A stretch of DNA of 64,000 bases from BS750m-G62 sp964577175 (GTDB taxonomy: Bacteria; Planctomycetota; Phycisphaerae; FEN-1346): positions 1 to 64,000 of the forward strand of contig CAZNYC010000003.1 of assembly GCA_964577175.1 (NCBI GenBank). Reading direction: 5' to 3'. Positions within the stretch are counted from its first letter, which is position 1, and the number at the start of each line of letters is the position of its first letter. This document shows positions 53,620 to 62,480 of the stretch, in pieces. Made by a program: the position numbers and the translations under genes. Below the pieces are notes generated by a model. That model made no database searches and was not told the origin of the DNA. It saw nothing but the letters and a program-made list of their open reading frames with translations.

Positions 53620-56600
53620 TTATTCTCCCTCGGCCTCAGCCATCTGGCGCGGCGCGTCGTCCGGACTCACCACCCGGAACCCTACGTTATAGACCGGCTG
53701 CCACGGGCGATACCGCCAGCGGACCGCCGACCGGCACCGCTTGGGCCGGTCGTAGAACGATCCGCCCCGCACCACCCGCATGCCGTCGGCCTGGAAATCG
53801 TCCCGCCCGTCATCGACACGGTACGGATACGGTCTGTAGACCGAGCGGGTCCACTCGCAGACGTTGCCGTGCATCTCCCGCAGGCCCCACGGGTTCGGCT
53901 CGTGCTTGCCGACGTCTGACGTGACGGTGTCGCCGTCGCTGACGGAGTCGACGGTCGGAATCCAGTCGGGCGAATCGCGGCGCGTCAGGCGATTGAGTTG
54001 CTTGTCCGCGAAGTTCGCGCGCTTCGCGAAATCGTCCTCCGGCGACCCGTACCACATGGGCGTGCTCGTCCCGGCGCGGCAGGCGTACTCCCACTGGGCC
54101 TCGGTCGGCAGCGTGAACCGCCGGCCCGTCTTTCTGGCGAGCCACCGGCAGAAGGCCATCGCCTCTTCCCACGTAATACGGATGACGGGCTGGTTGGGCT
54201 TGTTCGCCTCTTCGCCCCGCCGACTCTGGTCCTTGTTGTACCACGAAATGTACCGGCTGTCATGCATCGGGTCGAAGAGCGCGTACTGGGCGTTCGTGAT
54301 TTCGCAGGTGCCCATCCAGAACGGCTTCTCGATGCGGACGCGGTGGGGCGGCCACTCGTCCGGCGAGCCGTCCGGGTCACCCATGACGAATTCCCCGGCG
54401 GGGATCCGCACCAGGTCCAGCGTCACGCCGTCGGCCAGGTTGATGGTCTGGCGGGCGGCATCGGCCTCGCCCTGGCGCTTGCGGGCCTCGGCGGCGTCGA
54501 ACGGCCAGCCGGCGCACTGCACCTGCCGCACCGTGGGGCCCTTCGGCGGCTTTGGCGTGACGGGTTGGGCAGGCTCCGGCGGCTCGGCGCCGGGGATGAC
54601 CTCGGGGTCGAGGTCGATGCCGGCGTACTTCCGGAAGAGTTCCGCCCGGCGCTCGCGTCCCTCGCCGCGGATGCTGCGGTGTTCGCTCCAGGTGCCGTGG
54701 CACGGGACGTTCAGGTCGATCCAGGTGGCCAGGCGATCCCAGGCCTCCGCGTCGAGTTCCACGCCGCCGTGGCCCTTTTTGAGCATCTGGACGAGTTCGC
54801 TCGTCTCGGGATGGTACTCGAGCGGCGGCATGAGATGGTAATCGCTCTCCGGCCCGGGCCGGCGCACGAACCGGTGCAGGGCCTCGTAGGCGGGGGTCCA
54901 GCGCCCCTTGTAGTCCGCCCGCTGGTCCTTCCGGCGAAAATCGGGCGGCGTTTTGCCGTCGGCACGCTTCGCCCCGTTATGACACCCGACGCAGTACTTG
55001 TCCAGAACGGGCTGGACCTCGCGTTTGAAACTGAAACCCCGCGCGGGCCCGTACCACGGCTCGATTTCCGACGGCGGCAGACGGGTGGCCATCGTGTCCT
55101 GCGGCGGGGGACGCTCCGCCTGGCGCTCGTGGCAGCCCACGCACGACGCCACCTCGCCCGGCATCGCCGTGTACCACGACCGCATGATCTGCAGGGCGTT
55201 GCCCTCGGCGTCGAGCGGTTCCACGACGATCGGCCGGTTCGCCGGCACGCGGAACATGGCCGACCCGTCCGGATGGACCGGCACCGTGCCCAGGATGCGT
55301 TTGACGTCCCACGGCCCGTCGATGCCGACGTGGATGTGCCCGCCCATGCCCCGGTACCCGTAGTGGTTCGTGAAGACGCGGAGGGCCTTGACGGTGCCCT
55401 TCGGCACGCCCTCCAGGCCCTTGCCCCGGTAGACGTCGGCCATGTAGACGACGGCGTCCTTGCGATTCGGGTCGACGCGGTCGGGGATGACGGGCGGCGT
55501 GGGCCGCTTCTGGATCGGCACCGGTTCCAGGAGGGCGTAGCCCGGCTCGCTGCGCAGGGGGATCATGTTGTCGAAGACGTCCACCAGGTACAGCGCCCAC
55601 GGGCTGCGGTTGTCCATCTGGCAGGCGACCAGCAGGTAGTTCTCGCTGAGCGGCCAGGGATGGAGGAACTTCGGCCAACTGCCGTTGACCAGCCCGTCCT
55701 TGATCACCGGTTCCACCTTCTCGCCGTAGCCGGGGATCCGCTGGACGACGCCGTCGGCCTCGTGCTTGCCCTTGGCGGGGTCGAGGATGAGGAGTTCGCC
55801 CATGCGCGGCACGCCGTGGTGGCCGGAGACGATGGTCGCGATCTTCGTCGGATGGCCGGGCACGGGCCGCGCATAGAACATCGAGGTCGGCCAATACGAA
55901 TTGCTGCCGTACAACTCGAACTGGCTCGTCCCGTCCGGGTTCATCTCGAACAGCAGCCGCGAGAAGTAGTGCGGCGTGTCGCTGTATTCCCACCGGGTGT
56001 ACATGACGCGGCCGGTGTGCAGGACCGTCGGGCACCACGAGTGGTCCTGGTCGAACGTCAGGCGCCGGACGCCCGTGCCGTCGGCGTTGGCGACACACAG
56101 GTTGCCGACCTTGTTCCCCCCGCCAACGCACGGCACGCCCTGGTAGCCGACGGTGGAGCAATAGATGATGCGGCCGTCGGGCAGGTAGCAGGCGTCGTAG
56201 TTGTCGATGTCCTTCGCCTCGCCGGGGGTCACCTGGCGGAGGCCCTTGCCGTCGACGCCGATTTCCCAGACCTCCCACGTGCCGGTCTCGGTGCTCGGCA
56301 TGGAGAAGAGAAGGCGGTCGGCGTCCCAGTGGGGTTCCACGTCGCCGACGAACACGTCTTTCTCGGGACGGTACAGCGTGTCGGCCGGCCCGTCGGGGTC
56401 ATCCATGTGGATGACGGCGATTTCGTTGTCGTACCCGCTCTTGGAGACGGCGGTGTTGCCCTGCCAGTTCTGCGGCAGGCCGAGTTTGCGAGAATCGGCG
56501 CTGCGGCGGATGAACATCAAGCGGTCGAAGTCGAGGAGCGGGTTGGCGAGCAGCGCCTCCCGCCGAAGCGCGAGCAGGTCCTGCGTCGCCTTCAGCAGCG

Positions 56601-57702
56601 ACTCCTTGGCGGCCCCGCCGTCCTTCTGCTCCTGGGCGTCGAGCAGCCGCTTCTGGAGCGCGTCGAGGCGCGACAGGTACGCCTTACCCTTCGCGTAGCG
56701 CGGGCCGAACGTATCGATGAGGTCCTGGACGGCCAGGCGGACGGCTTCCAGGTCCAGGTTCTGCCCGCGGGCGAGCGTCTCCTCCAGCGCGCACGCCTTG
56801 TAGTAGATTTCGCGGACGGCGGCGAGGTCCGCCGGCTTCGCGACGCCCGCCGCCTTCGCCTTCGCCTCGTCGCGGAGGCGCGGGATGCCCGTGGCCCGGA
56901 CGTACCGCCCGGCCAGGTCCTTCACGTCGCCGGGCTTCCAGTCGCGGGCCCAGATGCTGCCCTGGCGTTCCCACTGCATGCGGCGGCGGTTCTCGCCGCC
57001 CGGGAAATCCCTCTGGACGACGTCCCAGAGGTCCTTGCGGCGGTCGGCCTTCGGGTCGGCCTTTTTGGCATTCGGCGAGAGGGAGAAGTAAAAGCCGTGC
57101 CCCCCGCTGTTGTTATGGATCTTCAGGAGGAGTGCGTTCTCGCCCTTCTTAAAGGCCAGTTTCACCTTCTCCTGATTGGGCCTCGGCCCGCGCGGCACGT
57201 CGTGCGAGATGATCTCCTCCCCGTTCAGCCACGCCTTCATCCCGTCGTCGCTGCCGAAGTAGCCCATCGTGGTGCGGGCACGGTCCGCCTGGATCATCCG
57301 GTACAGGTACGTGGAGCCGTTCGAGCCGGCCTTCAGGGTGTGTACGACGCTGTCGGCGAACCGGGGGCGGGCCTGCCACCGGTGCTTGCCCATCGGCCTG
57401 GCGAGGTCCACGCCCTGCTCCGGCGGGAAGGCGTGGTCGAACGACTTCTTCTTGCCGCCGTCCAGGTAGAATGGCCCGGCGATGTGCCACGGGCCGAGCG
57501 AGAGGCCCTGTGCCGGGCCGTCGTCGGCCTTGTCGGCCTGCTCGGCCTCGTACGCGAGGAGGGCCTCGCGGCTGGCGCGCAGCGTCTCATGCCACGTGTC
57601 TTTCTTGACGTAGTACGGCGAACCGGCCGCGGAGACGGTCCCGGCCGTCACGACCGCGGCCACGGCCGCCAGTACCACGCCCGTCCATCGGAAGCGGTTC
57701 AT
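53620..57702 (-). CDS. HzsA-related di-heme protein fused to a C-terminal SUMF1/FGE-like domain
   Basis: A 1360-aa exported protein from ATG 57702 (aagga upstream). After the signal peptide comes a jelly-roll (about 70-215, GPWHIAGPFYLDGG, GYFGSDDGMKAWLNGEE), a helical segment, a propeller (about 430-780, LPDGRIIYCSTVGYQG, YTRWEYSD) and two hemes CVGCH (854-858) and CVGCH (904-908). Residues about 1095-1350 form a sulfatase-modifying-factor (FGE-like) domain (VRIPAGEFVMGDPDGSPDE, LPTEAQWEYACRAG, MHGNVCEWTRS, RVVRGGSFYDRPKRCRSA, NVGFRVV). It lacks the two closely spaced Cys residues of true FGE (GGSFYDRP in place of a GGSWxC-type site), so it is probably a lectin-like or non-FGE member. It precedes a sulfatase gene in the same strand direction. 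No activity is assigned. Confidence 0.85.
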   Translation of the reverse strand: MNRFRWTGVVLAAVAAVVTAGTVSAAGSPYYVKKDTWHETLRASREALLAYEAEQADKADDGPAQGLSLGPWHIAGPFYLDGGKKKSFDHAFPPEQGVDLARPMGKHRWQARPRFADSVVHTLKAGSNGSTYLYRMIQADRARTTMGYFGSDDGMKAWLNGEEIISHDVPRGPRPNQEKVKLAFKKGENALLLKIHNNSGGHGFYFSLSPNAKKADPKADRRKDLWDVVQRDFPGGENRRRMQWERQGSIWARDWKPGDVKDLAGRYVRATGIPRLRDEAKAKAAGVAKPADLAAVREIYYKACALEETLARGQNLDLEAVRLAVQDLIDTFGPRYAKGKAYLSRLDALQKRLLDAQEQKDGGAAKESLLKATQDLLALRREALLANPLLDFDRLMFIRRSADSRKLGLPQNWQGNTAVSKSGYDNEIAVIHMDDPDGPADTLYRPEKDVFVGDVEPHWDADRLLFSMPSTETGTWEVWEIGVDGKGLRQVTPGEAKDIDNYDACYLPDGRIIYCSTVGYQGVPCVGGGNKVGNLCVANADGTGVRRLTFDQDHSWCPTVLHTGRVMYTRWEYSDTPHYFSRLLFEMNPDGTSQFELYGSNSYWPTSMFYARPVPGHPTKIATIVSGHHGVPRMGELLILDPAKGKHEADGVVQRIPGYGEKVEPVIKDGLVNGSWPKFLHPWPLSENYLLVACQMDNRSPWALYLVDVFDNMIPLRSEPGYALLEPVPIQKRPTPPVIPDRVDPNRKDAVVYMADVYRGKGLEGVPKGTVKALRVFTNHYGYRGMGGHIHVGIDGPWDVKRILGTVPVHPDGSAMFRVPANRPIVVEPLDAEGNALQIMRSWYTAMPGEVASCVGCHERQAERPPPQDTMATRLPPSEIEPWYGPARGFSFKREVQPVLDKYCVGCHNGAKRADGKTPPDFRRKDQRADYKGRWTPAYEALHRFVRRPGPESDYHLMPPLEYHPETSELVQMLKKGHGGVELDAEAWDRLATWIDLNVPCHGTWSEHRSIRGEGRERRAELFRKYAGIDLDPEVIPGAEPPEPAQPVTPKPPKGPTVRQVQCAGWPFDAAEARKRQGEADAARQTINLADGVTLDLVRIPAGEFVMGDPDGSPDEWPPHRVRIEKPFWMGTCEITNAQYALFDPMHDSRYISWYNKDQSRRGEEANKPNQPVIRITWEEAMAFCRWLARKTGRRFTLPTEAQWEYACRAGTSTPMWYGSPEDDFAKRANFADKQLNRLTRRDSPDWIPTVDSVSDGDTVTSDVGKHEPNPWGLREMHGNVCEWTRSVYRPYPYRVDDGRDDFQADGMRVVRGGSFYDRPKRCRSAVRWRYRPWQPVYNVGFRVVSPDDAPRQMAEAEGE

Positions 57703-57852
57703 ACAGGGTTCCTTCTGCTTCACCGTATCGCGGTATTGAGCACGGGGCCCCGGAGGGCCGCAGGGTCATTCTGTCTAACACGCGTTCAGGCCCCAGGCGT
57801 CGCAGGATGTGGCCCTCAGTGCCGAATCCCGGTTCGCCGCCCGCCACACCGT

Positions 57853-59349
57853 TCACGCGTCGCGGACGATGTACTCCCGCGCGACCGGGTCACCGGTCTC
57901 GTCCACCCACCGGGCGAGGCGCCGACGGTGATCCTTGAGGACCGCCTCGTGCTTGGGGTCCGCCGCCAGGTTGACCATCTCGCCGGGATCCTCGTCCAGA
58001 TCGATGAGTTGCTCGCGGTGGGCCCCGTCTTCGTAGACGTTATACTTGTACCGGTCGGTCCGGACCATCCTCCCGAGCTGGCACTCGACCACGAGGTCGT
58101 CGCGCCAGTCGGCGGGGTGTTTGCCCTCGGCCGGCAGACGGACGCTCCGCCCGTGGAGGCCGTCCGGCGGCCGGATACCCGCAAAGTCGCACACCGTCGG
58201 CAACAGGTCCAGGCCCGTGGAGACGAGGTGCGTCCGGTCGACCCGCCCCGGCGGCGTCGCGCCTTTCAGGCTGACGATCAGCGGCACGCGGGCCGCCTCC
58301 TCGTACAAGGCCGTCTTGTGCTCCAGGCGATGGGCGCCGTCCAGGTCGCCGTGGTCGCTCACGAAGACGACGACCGTGTTCTCCTCCAGGCCCGACTCGC
58401 GAAGCGCATCGAGGACCCGCCCGATCTGGGCATCGACCCGTTCGGTGAGGCGGCCGTACGCCCACCGGTGACGCCGCCACGCTTCGGCCGGCCAATGATC
58501 GCGGACGTACCGCCGGAACGCCCGCAGGTTGACGAGTTTGTCGACGCCCTCCGGCTCGCGTTTCGGAATGCCGTGGTTGGCCGGCAGCGGCGGGCAGTGC
58601 GCCTGGAGGAACTCGTCCTTCGTGACGCCCTCCGGCGGTTCCAGGGCCTCCGCCAGCCGCGCCCTCTCCGTCTTGCTGTGCGGGTACAGTTTCTTCGACC
58701 CCGTCGCTTCCGACCACGCATCGATGGCCATGTAACAGATGTCGTGCGGGTTGACGAACGACGCCACCAGCAGGAACGGTTTCTCGTGCTTCCGCTTCAG
58801 GTAGGCTGCGGCGGCGTCGGCCAGGCCGTCGCGCTGATCCGGCGTCAGGGGCGAAAAACCGATCGTGTCGACCTTCATGCCGCGCGGCCAGTGCGTCTTG
58901 CCGCCGTAGACCGTCTCGTAACCGGCGCGGCGGAAGACGTGGCCCATGGCCTGGTCGAGAATCGGCTTCGGCACGGGCTTGCGGCCGGGCAGACCCCGGT
59001 TGCACGTCATGCCGACGTCGCTCGGCATCCGGCCGGTCATCATGCTGAACCGCGAGGGCACGCAGACGGGGTTGGCGGCATAGGCCCGTTCGAAGCGCGT
59101 TCCGGTGGCTGCGAGGCTGTCGAGGGCGGGGGTCGCGAGGTGCGGGTTCCCCGTGCAACTCATCATGCCGGCGTGCTGCTGGTCTGTGATGAGGAGGAGG
59201 ACGTTCGGCCGGCGCTTGTCGGCCGCGCCCGCCCCCCGCGCGGGCGCACTCAGGGCGGCCGTTCCGACCCCGCCCGCGACGGCGCCGAGGAACCGGCGGC
59301 GGTTCAGGCCGCGCTTGACCACGTGCGACGTATGCGATGGTTGACTCAT
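57853..59349 (-). CDS. Sulfatase, Cys-type (arylsulfatase/choline-sulfatase family), Tat-exported
   Basis: A 498-aa sulfuric-ester hydrolase. ATG 59349 has gggagaaagg upstream. The N-terminus has a twin-arginine signal (NRRRFLGAVAGG). Catalytic features: metal-site start PNVLLLITDQQHAG, the modification motif CVPSR in NPVCVPSRFSMMTGRMP, whose Cys is converted to formylglycine, then YGGKTHWPRG and the C-terminal VSDHGDLDGAHRLEHKTALY. The motif begins with Cys, so a formylglycine-generating enzyme or a radical anSME is required; the SUMF1-like domain 150 bases downstream lacks the catalytic Cys pair. Likely removes sulfate from glycans or other esters; the precise substrate cannot be read. Confidence 0.9.
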   Translation of the reverse strand: MSQPSHTSHVVKRGLNRRRFLGAVAGGVGTAALSAPARGAGAADKRRPNVLLLITDQQHAGMMSCTGNPHLATPALDSLAATGTRFERAYAANPVCVPSRFSMMTGRMPSDVGMTCNRGLPGRKPVPKPILDQAMGHVFRRAGYETVYGGKTHWPRGMKVDTIGFSPLTPDQRDGLADAAAAYLKRKHEKPFLLVASFVNPHDICYMAIDAWSEATGSKKLYPHSKTERARLAEALEPPEGVTKDEFLQAHCPPLPANHGIPKREPEGVDKLVNLRAFRRYVRDHWPAEAWRRHRWAYGRLTERVDAQIGRVLDALRESGLEENTVVVFVSDHGDLDGAHRLEHKTALYEEAARVPLIVSLKGATPPGRVDRTHLVSTGLDLLPTVCDFAGIRPPDGLHGRSVRLPAEGKHPADWRDDLVVECQLGRMVRTDRYKYNVYEDGAHREQLIDLDEDPGEMVNLAADPKHEAVLKDHRRRLARWVDETGDPVAREYIVRDA

Positions 59350-59522
59350 GCCTTTCTCCCTTTGCCGCCCCGCTAATCTCCGAGATACGCGTGCGCCACG
59401 GCCGGCCCATTCGATTTCGCGTACGGCAAACCTTGCCCCCCGTGGTCCCCGCCTGCGGGAACCGCGGCCGGACAAGGCCCGCCGTGGCACCCGCCGCGCA
59501 ACCTGTCAAACGGCGCTTCAGC

Positions 59523-59569
59523 CGCGGCGGGTGCGTCCATACGGAGGCGTACGCCGAGACCCGCCGGGC
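59523..59569. repeat. REP-like palindrome, long-loop form
   Basis: cgcggcgggt (59523-59532) and the matching acccgccggg (59559-59568) surround a 26-base loop. It sits just beyond the 3' end of the gluconolactonase-like gene. Confidence 0.55.
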
Positions 59570-59587
59570 TCCATACGGTTCGATTCT

Positions 59588-60535
59588 CTACAGGCCGGCG
59601 CCGGCCACCTTCAGCCGAACCGCCCACACGCTCTTACGGGCGGTGATGAAGAGCGTCTTGCCGCCTGCGCCGCCGAAGGCACAGTTGGCCGCCCCCTGCG
59701 GCGTGCGGACCTTGCCGATGAGTTTCCCCTCGGGGTCGAACACCTGCACGCCGTCGCCGGCGCTGGTGTACAGGCGGCCGTCTGCGTCGCACCGGATGCC
59801 GTCGGGAACGCCGGGACGGATTCTGCAGAAGGTCTTCCCGTCGGCGAGGGTGTTATCTTCGGTCACGCGGAATCGGCGGACGTGGCTCGCCTTCCCGTCG
59901 CTGTTCGCTACATAAAGATAGCGCTGGTCGGGCGAGAAGGCAATGCCGTTGGGCCGGCTGAAATCGTCCGCCACGGCGACCGGCTCCTTCGCCCCGGGGT
60001 CGAGCCGGAAGACGTAGTTGGCGTCCTGCTCCGGCTCGGTGCCTTTCAGGCCGTACGGCGGGTCGGTGAACCAGATCGTCCCGTCGCGCCGGACGGCCAC
60101 GTCGTTCGGCGAGTTCAACCGCTTGCCCTTGTACGAGTTGCAGAGGACCTCGACCGTGCCGTCCTTCGCGGTCCGCGTGACGCGGCGGCTGCCGTGCTCG
60201 CAGGAGACGAGCCGGCCCTTGGTGTCGGTCGCGTTGCCGTTGGTGTGGCGGGAGGGTTCGCGCCAGACCGTCAGGCCGCCCTGCTCGGTCCACTTATAGA
60301 TGCGGTCGGTCGGGATGTCGCTGAACAGCAGGCACGACTCGGCGGCGTACCAGGTGGGTCCCTCGGTAAATCTCAGGCCGGTGGCGATTTGGCGGACCTC
60401 AGCCGCCGCATCGGCGACCTGCTTGAAGGCATCGTCGACGATTTCGACGCGGGCGGCATGTTCGGCGGCAGACGACACCGCCGTCAACACCGCCACTGCC
60501 AGGGCTGCGAGCAACGCGACAGGTTTCGACCGCAT
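59588..60535 (-). CDS. SMP-30/gluconolactonase-like secreted protein
   Basis: A 315-aa exported protein. I start at ATG 60535, which has aaggaga 8 bases upstream; the frame is open further, but the extension runs through repeats. A signal peptide ends near VSSAAEHAAR. The propeller shows the landmarks of the SMP-30/gluconolactonase/LRE family: TGLRFTEGPTWYAAESCLLF, the metal-ligand Glu in FTEGP, LNSPNDVAVRRDGTIWFTDP with the Asn-Asp pair, and ADDFSRPNGIAFSPDQ. Expected reaction is hydrolysis of a sugar lactone outside the cytoplasm. The SDR gene upstream could oxidise the resulting sugar acid. Family confident; substrate inferred. Confidence 0.85.
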   Translation of the reverse strand: MRSKPVALLAALAVAVLTAVSSAAEHAARVEIVDDAFKQVADAAAEVRQIATGLRFTEGPTWYAAESCLLFSDIPTDRIYKWTEQGGLTVWREPSRHTNGNATDTKGRLVSCEHGSRRVTRTAKDGTVEVLCNSYKGKRLNSPNDVAVRRDGTIWFTDPPYGLKGTEPEQDANYVFRLDPGAKEPVAVADDFSRPNGIAFSPDQRYLYVANSDGKASHVRRFRVTEDNTLADGKTFCRIRPGVPDGIRCDADGRLYTSAGDGVQVFDPEGKLIGKVRTPQGAANCAFGGAGGKTLFITARKSVWAVRLKVAGAGL

Positions 60536-60567
60536 GGCTATGTCTCCTTCCCTTTCGAACGGCGCGC

Positions 60568-60660
60568 GGCCCGCAGGCGGGCCGGCGAACATGGACCGTG
60601 CTGCACAGGCCCGGCGCCTCTGCCATTCCCTTGCGGCCCACAAGCGGGCCGGCGAATATG
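60568..60660. repeat. Direct repeat of 26 bases (two copies)
   Basis: ggcccgcaggcgggccggcg... (60568-60593) and ggcccacaagcgggccggcg... (60635-60660), differing at a few positions, 41 bases apart. Each contains a small palindrome. They lie directly upstream of the ribosome-binding site of the gluconolactonase-like gene. Confidence 0.6.
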
Positions 60661-60685
60661 AATGCGCGCTGTGGGTCTCCAACGT

Positions 60686-60785
60686 TGTCACCCTGAGCGA
60701 AGCGAAGGGTCTCGCCGTGCGAACCCTCCCAAAAGCAACGACCACGGCGAGATTCTTCGGCTCGCCAGCGAGCCTCAGAATGACA
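60686..60785. repeat. MITE/REP-like element with imperfect terminal inverted repeats
   Basis: The element starts tgtcaccctgagcgaagcga and ends with cctcagaatgaca; the ends are imperfect inverted repeats (tgtca..ctgag). The interior has gggtctcgccg and cggcgagattctt arms. This combination of ends is typical of a short non-autonomous element found in many bacterial genomes. No gene is inside. Confidence 0.6.
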
Positions 60786-60823
60786 ACCAAGCCGGCGCAG
60801 CATACGTTGTGGCATACCCGCCC

Positions 60824-61597
60824 TTACAGCGCCGCCAGGATGCCGCCGTCCACGTACAGCACGTGGCCGCTGACAAAATCCGACGCCGCCGACGCCAGGA
60901 ACACCGCGGGCCCGACGAGTTCCTGCGGGTCGCCCCACCGTCCGGCGGGCGTCCGGCCGCGGACCCACTCATCAAACGCCTCATCCTCCACGAGCGTCCG
61001 GGTCATCTCCGTCACGAAGTATCCCGGGGCGATGGCGTTGGCCTGAACCCCCCGCCCGCCCCACTCGACGGCCATGGCCCGGGTCAGCATGGCCAGCCCG
61101 CCTTTGGCTGCCGCGTAGTTACCCGTCGTCGGCCGGGCCGCGGTGCTCATCAGGGAACAGATATTGATAATCTTTCCGCGTCCCGTCCCGCGGGCCAGGA
61201 TGCCGTGCACCACCCGCCGGGCTACGAGGAACGCCCCCGTCAGGTTCGTATCGAGGACGGCCCGCCAATCGTCCTCCGAAAGGTCCTCCAGGAGGCCCCG
61301 CCGCTGGATCCCCGCGTTGTTGACAAGGATGTCAACCGCCAGGCCGTCGCGCTCCAGGTCGTCCAGGGCCGCGCCGACGGCCGCCGAGTCCGTCACGTCG
61401 AACGGCGCGCCGCGGACCTCGAGCCCCTCGCGGGCGAGGGCCGCCACGGCCTCGGCCAGCCGCTGCTCGTTTCGGCCGTTCAGGACGAGGGCGGCGCCCG
61501 CGCGGCCCAGGCCGCGGGCCATCGTCCGGCCCAGGCCGCGGCTCGAGCCGGTGACGAGGGCCGTGCGGCCGGCGAGGTTGAACAGGTCCGCGCTCAT
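60824..61597 (-). CDS. Short-chain dehydrogenase/reductase, sugar-acid type
   Basis: A 257-aa cytosolic NAD(P)-dependent oxidoreductase. It has the nucleotide motif TGSSRGLG (about 16-23), NNAG (about 92-95), the catalytic Ser near ICSLMS and the YAAAK motif (Tyr and Lys, about 158-162), then APGYFVTEM and the C-terminal ASDFVSGHVLYVDGG. Overall it resembles gluconate 5-dehydrogenase and 2-dehydro-3-deoxy-gluconate 5-dehydrogenase enzymes (KduD/IdnO group), but the substrate cannot be fixed from the sequence. The gluconolactonase-like gene downstream is consistent with a sugar-acid route. It is divergent from hisF, 86 bases away. Confidence 0.9.
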   Translation of the reverse strand: MSADLFNLAGRTALVTGSSRGLGRTMARGLGRAGAALVLNGRNEQRLAEAVAALAREGLEVRGAPFDVTDSAAVGAALDDLERDGLAVDILVNNAGIQRRGLLEDLSEDDWRAVLDTNLTGAFLVARRVVHGILARGTGRGKIINICSLMSTAARPTTGNYAAAKGGLAMLTRAMAVEWGGRGVQANAIAPGYFVTEMTRTLVEDEAFDEWVRGRTPAGRWGDPQELVGPAVFLASAASDFVSGHVLYVDGGILAAL

Positions 61598-61624
61598 GGG
61601 GGCCTCCGCCTTTTCGCTGTTTCG

Positions 61625-61653
61625 TTGACACCGCCTCGCGGCTGCCGTAGTGT
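61625..61653 (+). promoter_or_regulatory. Sigma70-like promoter of hisF
   Basis: TTGACA (61625-61630) and TAGTGT (61648-61653) are 17 bases apart, 30 bases upstream of the ATG at 61684. A good aggaga ribosome-binding site follows. Confidence 0.55.
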
Positions 61654-61683
61654 ACCCGCTCGGGAACCCAGGAGAAAGAGACT

Positions 61684-62451
61684 ATGGACTACCGGCGCAT
61701 CATTCCGTGCCTCGACGTCAAGGACGGCCGCCTCGTCAAAGGCGTGCACTTTGTTGACCTGAAGGAGGTGGGCGACCCGGCCGATGCCGGCGCCGCCTAC
61801 AGCGAGGCCGGGGCCGACGAACTCGTGTTCCTCGACATCACCGCCACCGTCGAGAACCGCCAGACCATGGTCGACACCGTTAAGCGGACCGCGAAGCGTC
61901 TGACCGTGCCACTGACCGTGGGCGGCGGCATCCGGACCAACGACGACATCCAGACCCTCCTCGCCGCCGGCGCCACGAAAGTCTCGATCAATACCGCCGC
62001 CGTTAAGCGGCCGGAGTTCCTCGCCGAGGCCGCCGACGAGTTCGGCGCCGAGGCCATCACCGTGGCCATCGACACGCGCGCGAGCGGCGACCTGCCGTCC
62101 GGCTTCGAGGTGGTGGTCAAGGGAGGACGCGAGGGCACGGGCCTCGACGCCGTCCAGTGGGCCCGAAAGGCGGAGGAACTCGGCGCCGGCACCATCCTGC
62201 CCACCAGCATGGACGCCGACGGCACGCAGGCGGGCTACGACATTCCGATGACCCGCGCCATCGCTGACGCCGTCTGCGTACCGGTCATCGCCTCCGGCGG
62301 CGCGGGGGCACTGGAGCACCTCTACGAGGTGATCGTGGACGGCCACGCCGACGCCGTGCTCGTCGCCTCCATCGCGCACTTCGGCACGTTCAGCATCCGG
62401 ACGATGAAGGAGTACCTGGACGGGCGCGGCATTCCGGTGCGGTTGGAGTAG
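61684..62451 (+). CDS. hisF: Imidazole glycerol phosphate synthase, cyclase subunit
   Basis: A 255-aa TIM-barrel enzyme of histidine synthesis that, with the HisH glutaminase, converts PRFAR and ammonia to imidazole glycerol phosphate and AICAR. Length fits. The catalytic Asp residues are present: Asp near residue 11 in [10 protein letters not shown] and the second in [17 protein letters not shown]. The phosphate-binding motifs VGGGIR and IASGGAG are intact. ATG 61684 has aggaga 9 bases upstream and its own promoter. No other his gene lies nearby (hisH is not adjacent), so it is a stand-alone gene here. AICAR made by it feeds purine synthesis, and the purine gene purF lies next to it on the other strand. 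Confidence 0.95.
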   Translation: MDYRRIIPCLDVKDGRLVKGVHFVDLKEVGDPADAGAAYSEAGADELVFLDITATVENRQTMVDTVKRTAKRLTVPLTVGGGIRTNDDIQTLLAAGATKVSINTAAVKRPEFLAEAADEFGAEAITVAIDTRASGDLPSGFEVVVKGGREGTGLDAVQWARKAEELGAGTILPTSMDADGTQAGYDIPMTRAIADAVCVPVIASGGAGALEHLYEVIVDGHADAVLVASIAHFGTFSIRTMKEYLDGRGIPVRLE

Positions 62452-62480
62452 ACACGCCTCAGCCCGGAGGTGGCGAGATG

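Noticed and set aside
53620..54430. The SUMF1 domain as an active formylglycine-generating enzyme for the adjacent sulfatase
   Set aside because: It lacks the paired catalytic Cys residues, and the protein is exported through a signal peptide as part of a heme-protein fusion.
53998..59376. 1792-codon open frame on the plus strand
   Set aside because: It is antisense to the HzsA/SUMF1 fusion and the sulfatase, with biased Arg/Val/Gly composition and no recognisable domain; long antisense frames are expected at this GC content.
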